Assembly: GCA_914767715.1 (NCBI GenBank)
Contig: OU612072.1
Location: 3,906,001-3,970,000 of the forward strand
DNA: 64,000 bases
Reading direction: 5' to 3'
DNA from: Membranipora membranacea
Taxonomy: Eukaryota; Bryozoa; Gymnolaemata; Cheilostomatida; Membraniporidae
The first letter of the stretch is position 1. The number at the start of each line of letters is the position of its first letter. A model generated the notes under the pieces. It ran no database searches, was not told the DNA's origin, and worked only from the letters and a program-made list of their open reading frames with translations. The translations under genes were made by a program, and so were the position numbers. Shown piece by piece: positions 26,401 through 38,400 of this stretch.

Positions 26401-29400
26401 ATCAACCAAATTATTTGCTAACAGTTGAATGAAAAGGTTTCTTGTTCGATCAATGAAGGGATTTGGAAATGAGACCGGCAAGTCTCGCCAACTCAGCAAA
26501 GAGTGATCATGTAACAGAGATTTCAGAAGTTTTCAATGGAATTCAATATGAAATGTCTGAACTTAGCTTCATAATCTCACTACCAATATTTTTTTTTATC
26601 ATAGCTGAACGATATCCTGATGCGGAGACACTGGTCCCCAGTAATGTCTGGTCTGAAGACCAGATCAATAGATTAAAGAGGAGACAGCAGCGCCTAGCTG
26701 CATATAGATCAATCATCTTTTGGACGTTTCCAGAGATAAGGAAGAAAGAGAGAAGACCTCTGCCATCATGTATATACATGATGGTCAGAGCTTGCTATTT
26801 TGACACTGACTCTGATGAGGAGTTCGCCAATCATGACTTTTCTATATATATTCCCGAGACAATAAACTAAAAATCTTTTAAATTAATATTAAAATTAAAT
26901 ATTGTACCATCTGTTTAGTCAAGTTTTAAGGAGCTCATATTGTAAACCACCTTAATTTTTCTATACATGTAGATAGCATTATATCTAATTTCAATTCAAA
27001 GACTTTATTACTTTGCCAACTGAAAGTGCTAGGCATGAATACCGATGGTTAATACAAATCTTATTGTGCCAATGTATGTCCTTTAGCCACTTATGCTGCT
27101 CCAGCTTGGTTTTTACTGTGATATTATGCAATATTACTGGACATTACATTCTATTCTGACATTCAATTCCCTCAATATGTTTTGTCTGTCATAACAGGTT
27201 ACAATAATAATTTATTATAACAATTATAAATGTTCCGACTGTAACTATTTTTAGCAACCTTACACTCTTGACACTTTATGTAGCCAACTAAACCAAATGT
27301 GTGCATATTATTTGTCCACTGTACTAATCAAATTGCATCCCGTTTCTCTGTTAGTTTCTCTGTTAGCGTTAGATAGTAAGTTGTATAAACATAGTATGGT
27401 TGATAAACAGCATAATTTATTGTCTGGCTGATAGCCTTGTGAAACAGACTTTCGGACTGGCAGGTTTCCGTTAGGCTTTATGCGTTCATCCTAACATTTT
27501 GGATAGCAGGAACAATAAGCCTAGCCCATGCTGGCTATGCATAAAAAATCAAAGTATGGTTGATAAACAGCATGTCTGATTGCCTGGCTGATAGCCGTGT
27601 GGAACAGACTTTTTGACTGGCAGGTTTCCGTTAGGCTTTATGCGTTCATCCTAACAAGTTGGATAGCGGGAATAAATAAGCCAAGCCCATGCTTGCTATG
27701 CATATAAAATCATAGTAAAGTTGATAAACAGCATATTTTATTGCCTGGCTGATAGCCGTGTGAAACAGACTTTTCGACTGGCAGGTTTCTGTTAGGCTTT
27801 ACACGGTCATCCTAACAAGTTGGATAACAGGAGCAAATAAGCCAAGCCCATGCTGGCTATGACTATGGTTTCAAAATGAAAATGAACTGTGACAATAATT
27901 TCTTTGCCCTTCATCGGTGCTTTCCCCTCGGCTTTGGTTTTTTTAGAGATAACAATTACCTTACTCAACGGGAATATTTAAGCCAAGCCCATGCTGGCTG
28001 TCCTGACGAGGAAGAATTTCCCGACAATTTGATAGATAAGTAATAAGAACACTTAGTCTATTGTTTGGAATATAAGTATATAATGCACAAAACTGAAAAT
28101 CCCTTGACTATGTTTCAAAATGAAAAGTCATGATTTCTTTGACGGGGATTTGCCCTTCATCGGTGCTTTCCCCCTGGAAATGATGCAACAGCAGGTAGAA
28201 AATAAAAATGTGTAATTATATAGCGTACATGGAATAAAAATTGACTTGACTGTGTTTTCAAAATTGTTTTCACAATGAAAGTGAAAAGTCACGATGATTT
28301 CTTTGGCGGGGATATGCCCTTCATCGGTGCTTTCCCCCTGGAAATGATGCAACAGCAGGTAGAAAATAAAAATGTGTAATTATATAGCGTACATGGAATA
28401 AAAATTGACTTGACTGTGTTTTCAAAATTGTTTTCAAAATGAAAATGAAAAGTCACGATGATTTCTTTGACGGGGATTTGCCCTTCATCGGTGCTTTCCC
28501 CTTGGAAATGATGCAACAGCAGGTAGAAAATAAAAATGTGTAATTATATAGCGTACATGGAATAAAAATTGACTTGACTGTGTTTTCAAAATTGTTTTCA
28601 CAATGAAAATGAAAAGTCACGATGATTTCTTTGGCGGGGATATGCCCTTCATCGGTGCTTTCCCCCTGGAAATGATGCAACAGCAGGTAGAAAATAAAAA
28701 TGTGTAATTATATAGCGTACATGGAATAAAAATTAACTTGACTGTGTTTTCAAAATGAAAATGAAAAGTCACGATGATTTCTTTGACGGGGATTTGCCCT
28801 TCATCGGTGCTTTCCCCTTGGAAATGATGCAACAGCAGGTAGAAAATAAAAATGTGTAATTATATAGCGTACATGGAATAAAAATTGACTTGACTGTGTT
28901 TTCAAAATTATTTTCACAATGAAAATGAAAAGTCACGATGATTTCTTTGGCGGGGATATGCCCTTCATCGGTGCTTTCCCCCTGGAAATGATGCAACAGC
29001 AGGTAGAAAATAAAAATGTGTAATTATATAGCGTACATGGAATAAAAATTAACTTGACTGTGTTTTCAAAATGAAAATGAAAAGTCACGATGATTTCTTT
29101 GACGGGGATTTGCCCTTCATCGGTGCTTTCCCCCTGGAAATGATGAAACAGCAGGTAGAAAATAAAAATGTGTAATTATATAGCGTACATGGAATAAAAA
29201 TTGACTTGACTATGTTTTCAAAATGAAAAGTCATGATAATCTCTTTTACAGGGATTTGCCCTTCATCGGTGCTTTCCCCTTGGAAATGATGCAACAGCGG
29301 GTAGAAAATAAAAATGTGTAATTATATAGCGTACATGGAATAAAAATTGACTTGACTATGTTTTTTAAACGAAAAGTCATGAGGATTTTTTTGACAGAGA

Positions 29401-32400
29401 TTTGCCCTTCATCGGTGCTTTCCCCTTGGCTTTGCCTTTTTTAGAGGTAACAATTACCTGGCTCAAATTGTCATCTGCTGCAGCTGAGCTGGATCTTCCT
29501 CTACCAGGCTGTTTCTTAGGCTTTGGAGTAGCTTGCTGCTCTACTGCTTCAGCTGAGCTGGGTCTTCCTCTACCAGGCTGTTCTTTAGGCTGTGGAGTAG
29601 CTTGCTGCTCTGCTCCAGAGATATTGCCTCTGCCACGGCCGCGGCTCCGCCCTCGGCTTTCTGCATATCTTTGTGTCAGCGTAATGTGGTGAGGTTTTGC
29701 CAACCACCTCGTCTTTTTTTTTCCATTTCAGCCTCCACTTCTTCGATGGAATCGTATTGAGGTCCTTTAGACGCGAGTGTTGGAGGCTCAATATCATTGA
29801 GGAGAGGCCGTGTTCGGTTTTTTACATAACCATCCAGGCATTTGTACATGTCATCTATGTAACCTGTAACAATTAGATTGAATTAATTAACTTCTTGTAA
29901 AGTTGAGCGGACTTCCAGTCAAGTGTAGTAGGTTATCAATGTTTGCTGACTAACTACACCAGTTTGCAGTCTGAGCACTTGATGTCGGCTGGTAATGATA
30001 TTTGGGTGTTTCCGGTAGTTGTGGCTCCTCAAAATGACTAATAATACAACATTATGTTTTGGATGTTTCTGCAACTTGTTGTCTGGGGAAACTTTTTCAA
30101 TTTACCATTATTTCATCATGATAATGAATTTTGACTCACTGTATGTGGCATCCTCTCTTACAAACTGAACTGTCGGGGTTTGTTTGGTGGCTTTCGAGCG
30201 GTGTATTACTTTCCTCGGTTTGGTAGGATCACTTGCCATCATCTTTACCGACAGTTGGCAATTTTCGTTGTGTTGTAAAATGGTCAGCTGTGTTCTAAAA
30301 ATAAGTAGAGATTTATCAGATTATATTTATGAAACAACCAAGCGTGTGAATTTCGCAGTAATTTATTACTATTTTTCATGCTATAGACTACTAAGCACTT
30401 GTACAGACAGGTTTCATAAATAAAACCTGTCTGGTTCAAGTGCTTCGTTGGTGTTTAACATGAAAAATAATAAGATATTTCCGGAAATTTCAGTGTGATT
30501 CCCACGGCAATTTCAGTGTGATTCCCACGGCAATTTCAGTGTGATTCCCACGCTTGGATGTTGCAAAATCAATCACAAAATTAATCCCCAATCAAAGTAA
30601 ACTACCAAAAAGCTGTATGCTCGTGAGCCAATATATTGCAGTGTAGTTGGGTTATGTAAGTCACTAGTGGTCTCTAGTATATTTTTACATAATCCTTGTT
30701 GCTTTACTTTACTCATGGCAGTGGAATGGTGAACTTATGTTTGGCACTTTGGGATTAATCATGATTGACCAGTGGGCCTACTTACTTGGTGTTCCTAAGA
30801 TTTGTTACAACATATTACACAGGACCCACAACTATTATAGAAAAATTATCCCTGTTGTAATCCACATGCAGACGGCCATGTGTGCATACCTAGTGTGTAT
30901 AGTTAGCGCACCAGTCTGTGTAAAGTTCTTACCGTGAAAGCATTCCAGAGTAGGAAAACCCCTCCATTTTGGGTGCATTACGGTTGAGTTCGCCATGAAA
31001 GCTCTCCAACTCTCCTGTCGAGGTCCCACTGGCCATGTTTATTGCCTCCATAAACCCTTTCTCCCACAGTACCTTTCTCGTTTCCAAGTCAAGCTGCGTA
31101 TCTGTAATAAGGAATCACATGTGGCAACTTGATTCGTCTTTCAAAATAAATCATCGATTCAGAATTACGCATTTGTATGGCAAGTGCATAAGGAAACTTA
31201 TTGCAGAATTAGCCACGTTCAAGACAGGTGTCTAAATAGCACTTATTTGCTGATCTGTGGGCCTGTTTCCTTGCAAATCTGGGTGGAAAATGCATAATCA
31301 TAACAAACAGAGCAAAGGCTAATTCAAATGTCAACGAACCTGGAACAATCCACTCAACAACAAGTTCTTCCCCTTGCTCGTTGTACCGAACTTCTTCATC
31401 TGGGTGCTTACATTTTCCGATTCCGTCTCCTTCCAAGTCATGGATGTTGCAAATATGATTTGCGCATGACTTCCACCATGCCATCCGTTGGTCACCTGGA
31501 GCAGTGTTGGTGATAACATGCCATAGGTGGGCTATAATGGCTGGTATCCAGCGGCCAATTTGCTTGAACCCAACTTTCTTTGTGGACAACTTATTAAGTT
31601 TCTTCCGCAGTCCTACAACAGATTTGTTAACAAAAACATCAATAAGTAATCCATCAGATGAGGATAACTGAATTCATAGTCACAATCTATCTATTTTCAA
31701 AATTCATTGTCATTTAGTGTAGGATTACTTTTCATGTCTCCTGTCTACAGCAACAGCATTTATTTACTGCTTATTTGTGGTATTTCGACCAGGAAGAAAC
31801 CACAGTGTCATGTCTTGTTTACATTGCGATAATATGATTATGCTATGAGAGTAGGGTGCATTTATAATATTGTTATTGCGATGACTGTCTGCATGTGTGA
31901 TATGGATGGATAGATTTGGGTGATAAAATATTTACGCTGAGTTCTATTAGGATAGAAGCTTCTATAAACATGATACAGTGTTACTTTTTGAGATTCTAGC
32001 ATACCTTTTGTGAGATGCCAAGTATCAAAGTAGTGTTTGACAGCCTTCCAAGAATTCTTCATATACGCCTTCACACTGACGTGGCGGTCTGTTGTAAGCT
32101 GTTCGACAGCGACATTGTTTAGATCAAGATAGGCTCTACAGCGCTTTAGCCCCTCTAGTTCCATAGCTGAAGAGGAAGTTGTCTCTGTACACTGTGAGAA
32201 AAATAGATAGAAAAATGTGTTCATGCGCTAAAGTTTTGGCATCAAGTTATTCATAAAGCCAATGACGATCTTGTGTTATGTGTACACTGAAATAAATTCT
32301 TCTCATAGAACGGAATTATCAGGATAACCTTATACAGTTCGGACACTCAACACAGGGATTGATCTGACATTGATCTGATCGGCTGTCCCTGCTAGCATGA

Positions 32401-35400
32401 ATAATATAGCCTAGGAATTTATCTTGTTTTCAAAACTGCAAACAGTAATAAATTGCTTTCAGCGTCGATGATTTGGGCTTTTCTAGAATGCCACAGGGAC
32501 TGGCTATTTTTGCAAACCCGTTGTTGGGCAAAATAAAGGTAATTACACCACTCCAGCTATGGAGTTCAATGATTCTGTATCACACTGATGTCACCATCCA
32601 CATTTATCCAAAACAATTTAATTTTCACTGTATGATGCAAGATAACTTACCTTTACCAAACTGTTTGCAACAATTTTACTGGTTGCGGCACACATAAATG
32701 TGTAGATGCCATACATGGCACTGTGGCCAGGGGAGTCGAACCGCCCATCGCCATTCAGTTTTAGTGGCTGCTGTAGTTTGGCTCTCTCCTCCGCCATCCT
32801 CTTCTCATACACCTCCCTCACAACCTTAACAAAAGATAATTCAGACTATTAAAACCTGGAGATCCCTTAGTCAACGAAATAGCACAATGTAAATTCTGCT
32901 AAAAACCATCTCTGGCTACAGAAATCATAGATTTTTACTCTTTCAGCAATATAACATAATTAGAACTCAGAAGGCCACATCTGCCATATGTTGTAAACAC
33001 TATCACAGGTCATGGTCCATTCAGAGAACACTTAAACCAAATGAACATCGCTGACGAGTCTTCCTTGTTGAAATACATGGCTAAATATAGCTGACCTGAA
33101 TTTAAAATAACTCGGACTTCTAGGCGGCCTGTCGCCAGCCTTTTATATCTTATGTCACAACAAACAATCACTGTTATCATACACTGGTGGAGGGATATGT
33201 CAATACTTTTTGTCAATCATATGATTCCTTTTTATACATGTGCCTAATACCAATCGGTATCTTAGCTAATATCTCCAGTCATGATTATCTAGCTCCAATA
33301 TACACGCCGTAAAACCAATTCAATCTAACATTCCTGTCCTAAATGCGGTGCGTTATCTGCGTTATCGAACACAAATATTCACTTTATTTTTGACTGCTTA
33401 AATTACTCAAAATTCAGAGAGAAAACACTCAAAATAGATAGTATATCGAAACCATAAAACACAACTTTGCATTAAGGTGATGGATCTGGCTGACTTTATA
33501 AAGTTGTCTGATAGATTTACTACCATTATATACAAAATCAAATTTGTCCGCGGCCTTTGTAGACAATGAGTGCAATACATCACCATATTCGGAATGATTT
33601 ATCCCATTCCATCTCAATCCCCCTCACAAGACATAACATAATGGATCATAGCAACATGATTTCTTGGAAACTTGACTTACCCCGTGTAGATACTCCCGTT
33701 GGTATTTGAAGAATGTACCGGGGCTCACTGTGGAGACATTCAGGAAGTTGAAGGCTCGTAAAAATTTAGTCGGAAGGCAGCCAGTGAAGAGTATGGTGGC
33801 ACAGAGGAGGAGATTTAGAATGGGCACACCATTCACCTTTTCACTGTTAGCCCACTCTCTAACATGACCGCATTTGTCACTCTGGCAAGATATTTTGAAA
33901 GGCACGTAGCACCCATATGCCTGCTGCTGCTCCACCAAAGCCTCCATGCCACATCGTATACACGGCTTCAATAGTTGAAGTTCCCCTGTAAATATAAAAA
34001 AAACCTGTCAATATCCAACACAACATTGTAAGAACAATTTTCTAACCAGCTTTGTATATGTAGCTCCCTTGGAAGTGTTTACAGTTCATTTGATTTTTTT
34101 CTACAATTCATCGTTATGTTATTTCGCGACAATAAAAAAACGCAGTGTGTTATCAAAAAACATTATTTCAAATTCCCGCTACTTTTATAATGATTTTTTA
34201 TAGTAACTAGCATATTTTAAGAATTTTCGACTTTCTTTCGATCATTGTTTATTGAAGCACAAAACCATTACTTTTATCGAGGAATTTCATTTCTTGTCTG
34301 AATATATCAAATCAATAAAATAATTACACTCACAAAGTTTTGTACACTAATTCATTCTCCTCCATGTCATCTATGAACTGGACATTTTCTTCTGAGCTCG
34401 CCTCGTACTCAGAGCTGCCGTATTCATGAATCTGGTGAATACAAGGATATGCACTCAATACAGGTTTACATTTAAAACTTAGTATAGGGTATATGGAATC
34501 TTCATAAAATTGACTACATCCATAACCCGTTATTGCAGCCAAGTCCAATGATCTTCACAAGGAGTCTGGAATGACGCCCTGAGTACAAACATCTGTACAT
34601 GTGAGGGACTTAGACTAAACTGACATATTATGCTGATAGTTTAATCTGGATATCAGTGTGGCGTATAAAATCCATTTTTGAGGTTAAAAAAGGTGTCAAT
34701 ACCCTGCTGAATTTTTCACAAAGACAAAGCCAATCTTTTTGTGAGAACTCGACTGGTACTCACAGTAGGAGCTGATGATGATGATGAAGCTTTTTCTGAT
34801 GTGTCTGGGGAAGTATCTGGAGGATGATCATCAGCAGAAGGCCTAGATGGTGCAGGAACAATAACTATAGGTACTGGTTTAGCTGGCTGACTAGGAGATT
34901 TTATACTTTGTAGTCTTTTCACAGTTTTATTCTCTTCAAGTTCCTGTAGCCTTTTATCTGCTCTGGTCTCGCTGAAATTCTTTATACCAGTCCTAAAAGA
35001 AAAGTGTGGTTTCAAGTGAACCTGGTAAGTTCTTACATCCCCACTATGATGTTGGCAGACAGGATTACGTCATGTGATGTCAACTAATACAATACAAATT
35101 ATATAATAATGCATCACGCAGTGAATTGAATTAGAGCAGGGCTGCCCAACCAGTAACCCTAGGGCTGCATGCGGCCCCATTTTTATGCGGCCCTCAACCC
35201 TTTTGATAAAATCGCGTAGTAGCGAAAACAATTTTCACCCCTACGTTTATTACATTCGTCATTTGTACAATAATAAGGAAAGCTGTACATCTAGTCACAG
35301 TATTTTGAAATAAATTCCCCGCTGCAGAGATGGAATACTGCACACCCATATATGTGTGTTTAATTTATGGTGAGGTTGCGGGGGGGGGGGGGGCCCTCAA

Positions 35401-38400
35401 TGAAAAGGTTGGGCACCCAGAGTATCAATTTGACTTCATTAAACTGTGACAGTGCTTCATTCCAAAGGAGCGATGTGTTTAAATATGAATAATTAACTTA
35501 CTGATTATATTCTGTCTGTGTGTGGATATTTGCTTGTTTGACAATATCAACCTGGCAAGCTAAAAGAGATAATAATAGAAATAATAAATATAAGAACCAA
35601 ATTGAATATAGACGCAATGGGCAGGCGTAGGTAAAAAAGTTGTGTAGAAGATACAGCAGATATCAATAACAAACAGTTATCTAAATGAGAATGTAAATCA
35701 ATGCATGATGGGGAAAGCAATAACATATCACTTCATGTTCCGTAGTTTTCTATCAACTGGTTGGGTTAACATTTAGTCAGCGAGTTACAGCATTGCATGA
35801 TGCATGATTATTTTTATGAATGCTTTACTCCTCTATGGTATTAATACCTGTTATGAATACCATAGAGGAGTATCGTATTCGCATGATATAGATGCTTGAA
35901 ATTTCTAAAATTATTTCTATCAAAATTTTTCTCATCCTCTTTACTTTACGTAGACACCCACCCTAACTAACCAAGATCGATTGTTAGCTAACATTATGTC
36001 AAGGCAAGGCAAACAAATAACTTGCAGCAATATTTGAAAAAAAATCCTCGTTATGTCATCCATTCAAAATTTGTAACATAACTCCTGAGCAACCGATTAC
36101 CTACCCTGACTGTGCATGTGAACAGCACCATAAACTCTCAAAGGCACATCCACCATCCCTCTAGGTCGAGTTTGACTGTCTGTTTGTACAAGAGATCTCA
36201 AGAAGACTGGATTATCTGAAGATGGAGCAGGTGAGACTGAAATGGCGGGAGGCTGGTGAGTGGGAAGTAACATCTGTACTGGGTTGGTAGGGGTTGAAGA
36301 CGTCGGCACTGCCTCAGACAGAGTTGGTATTGTATGAACCAATACATCATCAGGCTCAACATTGGTCGGGGAAGACGGATACAAGTCCAGATTGGGCAGA
36401 CAGGGATCGGGGACTTGTGACTGCAATGGAGAGGGAAGGTCTGAGCTCATGTCAAGTGCAGGTGCAGCTATTCCAGTCACTGGGGTTAAAAGGCTAACTT
36501 CAGACACCTCAGTTGTTTCCGAGTAAGGTACTTCTGAAGGAGAGCCCGTCTGTTCTCCAATAACTAAATCGCCTCCCGTCTGCTGGTGTACATCTGACTG
36601 GCTACTTGTTCCCTCACCAAGTGCAAGCGCTCGTCGGGATTTCTTAGCTGACCTGTGATAATTTATAAGAATTTTTCATCAGAGTAAAATCATTAAAAGC
36701 TTGGAATATATTTAGTTGTGATTAATTAGCTAGTAATCAACTAGCTTAGAGGTTTCTTAGAAGGGAACCCTGCTAATAAATAAAAATATTTGCAATAGAT
36801 AAGGTGAGGGGTGGGTTTGTCTCATAATAATGGTACCGCACATTCAGCACTTTTATTAGTATTATATTAGTAAATTTTTTATATTCATATTTTTATATTT
36901 ATTATTTATCCAATCTAAAAATATCAGGCATCAGTTGGTAATAACATGTTTAGCATGTTATAAAGCTGGTATACCTCCTGATAGGCTTTGCTGTCAATGT
37001 GTTTTGATTAGCAGCTGCAGATTAATATGATTTATGTGTCAAACTTACGGCTCAGGGTCAGACAGAAGACTGCTAATGATAGACTCTCTCTCTTCCTTTG
37101 TAGGAGTAAAAACATGCTTCTTTCTTGGTGTTGGCATATCATCAGGAACCACATATCCCGGTAACACTTCCCTATCGGTGCGCAGGTACATTCTGATGGC
37201 AACAAGAAAAAAATTAAATGTTGTCAATGTGGCTATAAAAGTGCAGGTTATTCTAATAGGTGTAGTTTCCATATAGATCACTATTTTTATCAATCATAAA
37301 GGTCTAAACACACTGACAGTAGCCTTGTTCACACAGCCAGTTTTGACCAAAAAAACCGAAACCCATGGCCACGTGTACAAGGCTACACTGACAGAGGATC
37401 AGCAGACGCTTTTATGTTAGTAATGTGATGTCATGTAAACTGCTCTGCACTCTGAGGTTGCAGCTGAGGATAGGCTGAGGCTGCTGACACCAAATGCGTT
37501 AACAATGGTGACATATAGTTGTGATAACCTCTGATGTTACAACAGGTAAGTGTGTTTTGACCATGACAGGAGTTATGTGGAGAATTTCAGTCTTTGACTG
37601 TCATAAATATCAAATCCTGATGAAACGACATTCAATTCTCTAACTATGTTTTGTCTGTTATAATAATCCTTTATCATAACAATTAAATGCAATACTGTAA
37701 CTATTTTTAGAAATCTTACACCTTTCCCTCTTACAACTTGACAATTCATGTAAGCTAGCGGACTAAACCAAACGTGCGCATACTATTTTTACGATATTAA
37801 TAAAATTATATACAGTTTCTCTGCTAGTTTTAGATAGTAAGTAAAGTACAAAAATAAAATCATAGCATAGTTGATAAACAACATATTTTTAGGCCTAGCT
37901 GGTAGCCTTGTTATGAACAGACTTTTTGGCTGGCAGGTTGCCGTAAGGCTTTACGCGTTCATCCGTACAAGTTGGTGATTATGACTAATTAAGACAAGGC
38001 CATGCTGGCTATCCTAACTTGAGGTAGAATTTCCCGACAGTTAGGTGTAAAGTATTTGTATATTATATCCGTATCATATCCAAACATTCAAGAAAGCATG
38101 ACATTAAATGTAGTGTATGAAACAAAGGGGCAATGGTTTAACTGGATAAAAAAAAACCAAAGCATGTCACCGATGATGATCACTGTATAACAACTCACCT
38201 ATTCTCGGCTCCAAGAACATATCTGGTGTAATTTCTGATGTCCTCTTTGTGAAAATGTCTCCAACATAAACGACTAGTTTGGATAAGTTTGAAGTCTCTG
38301 AATGACTCACGGACCCAATCCACCCATTTTTGGCGAGTTATAGCATTGGATGGAAAAGTAAACAGGTGATGTATCTCCTCGCAGTTGGCAGCTGCACAGA

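Noticed and set aside
25138-26870. P2X receptor gene
   Set aside because: Only the intracellular cysteine-rich tail is present; there is no ectodomain, no transmembrane segment and no room for them upstream within the element.
28128-29294. Series of near-identical ~70-75 codon minus-strand ORFs beginning [12 protein letters not shown]
   Set aside because: They are one chance frame repeated by the minisatellite. The coding-derived frame of each unit is a different one (KAPMKGKS...SKKSS).
35827-35871. MicroRNA precursor
   Set aside because: A 16-bp perfect stem with a 13-nt loop is shorter than a typical precursor, and the perfect symmetry fits a MITE remnant better.
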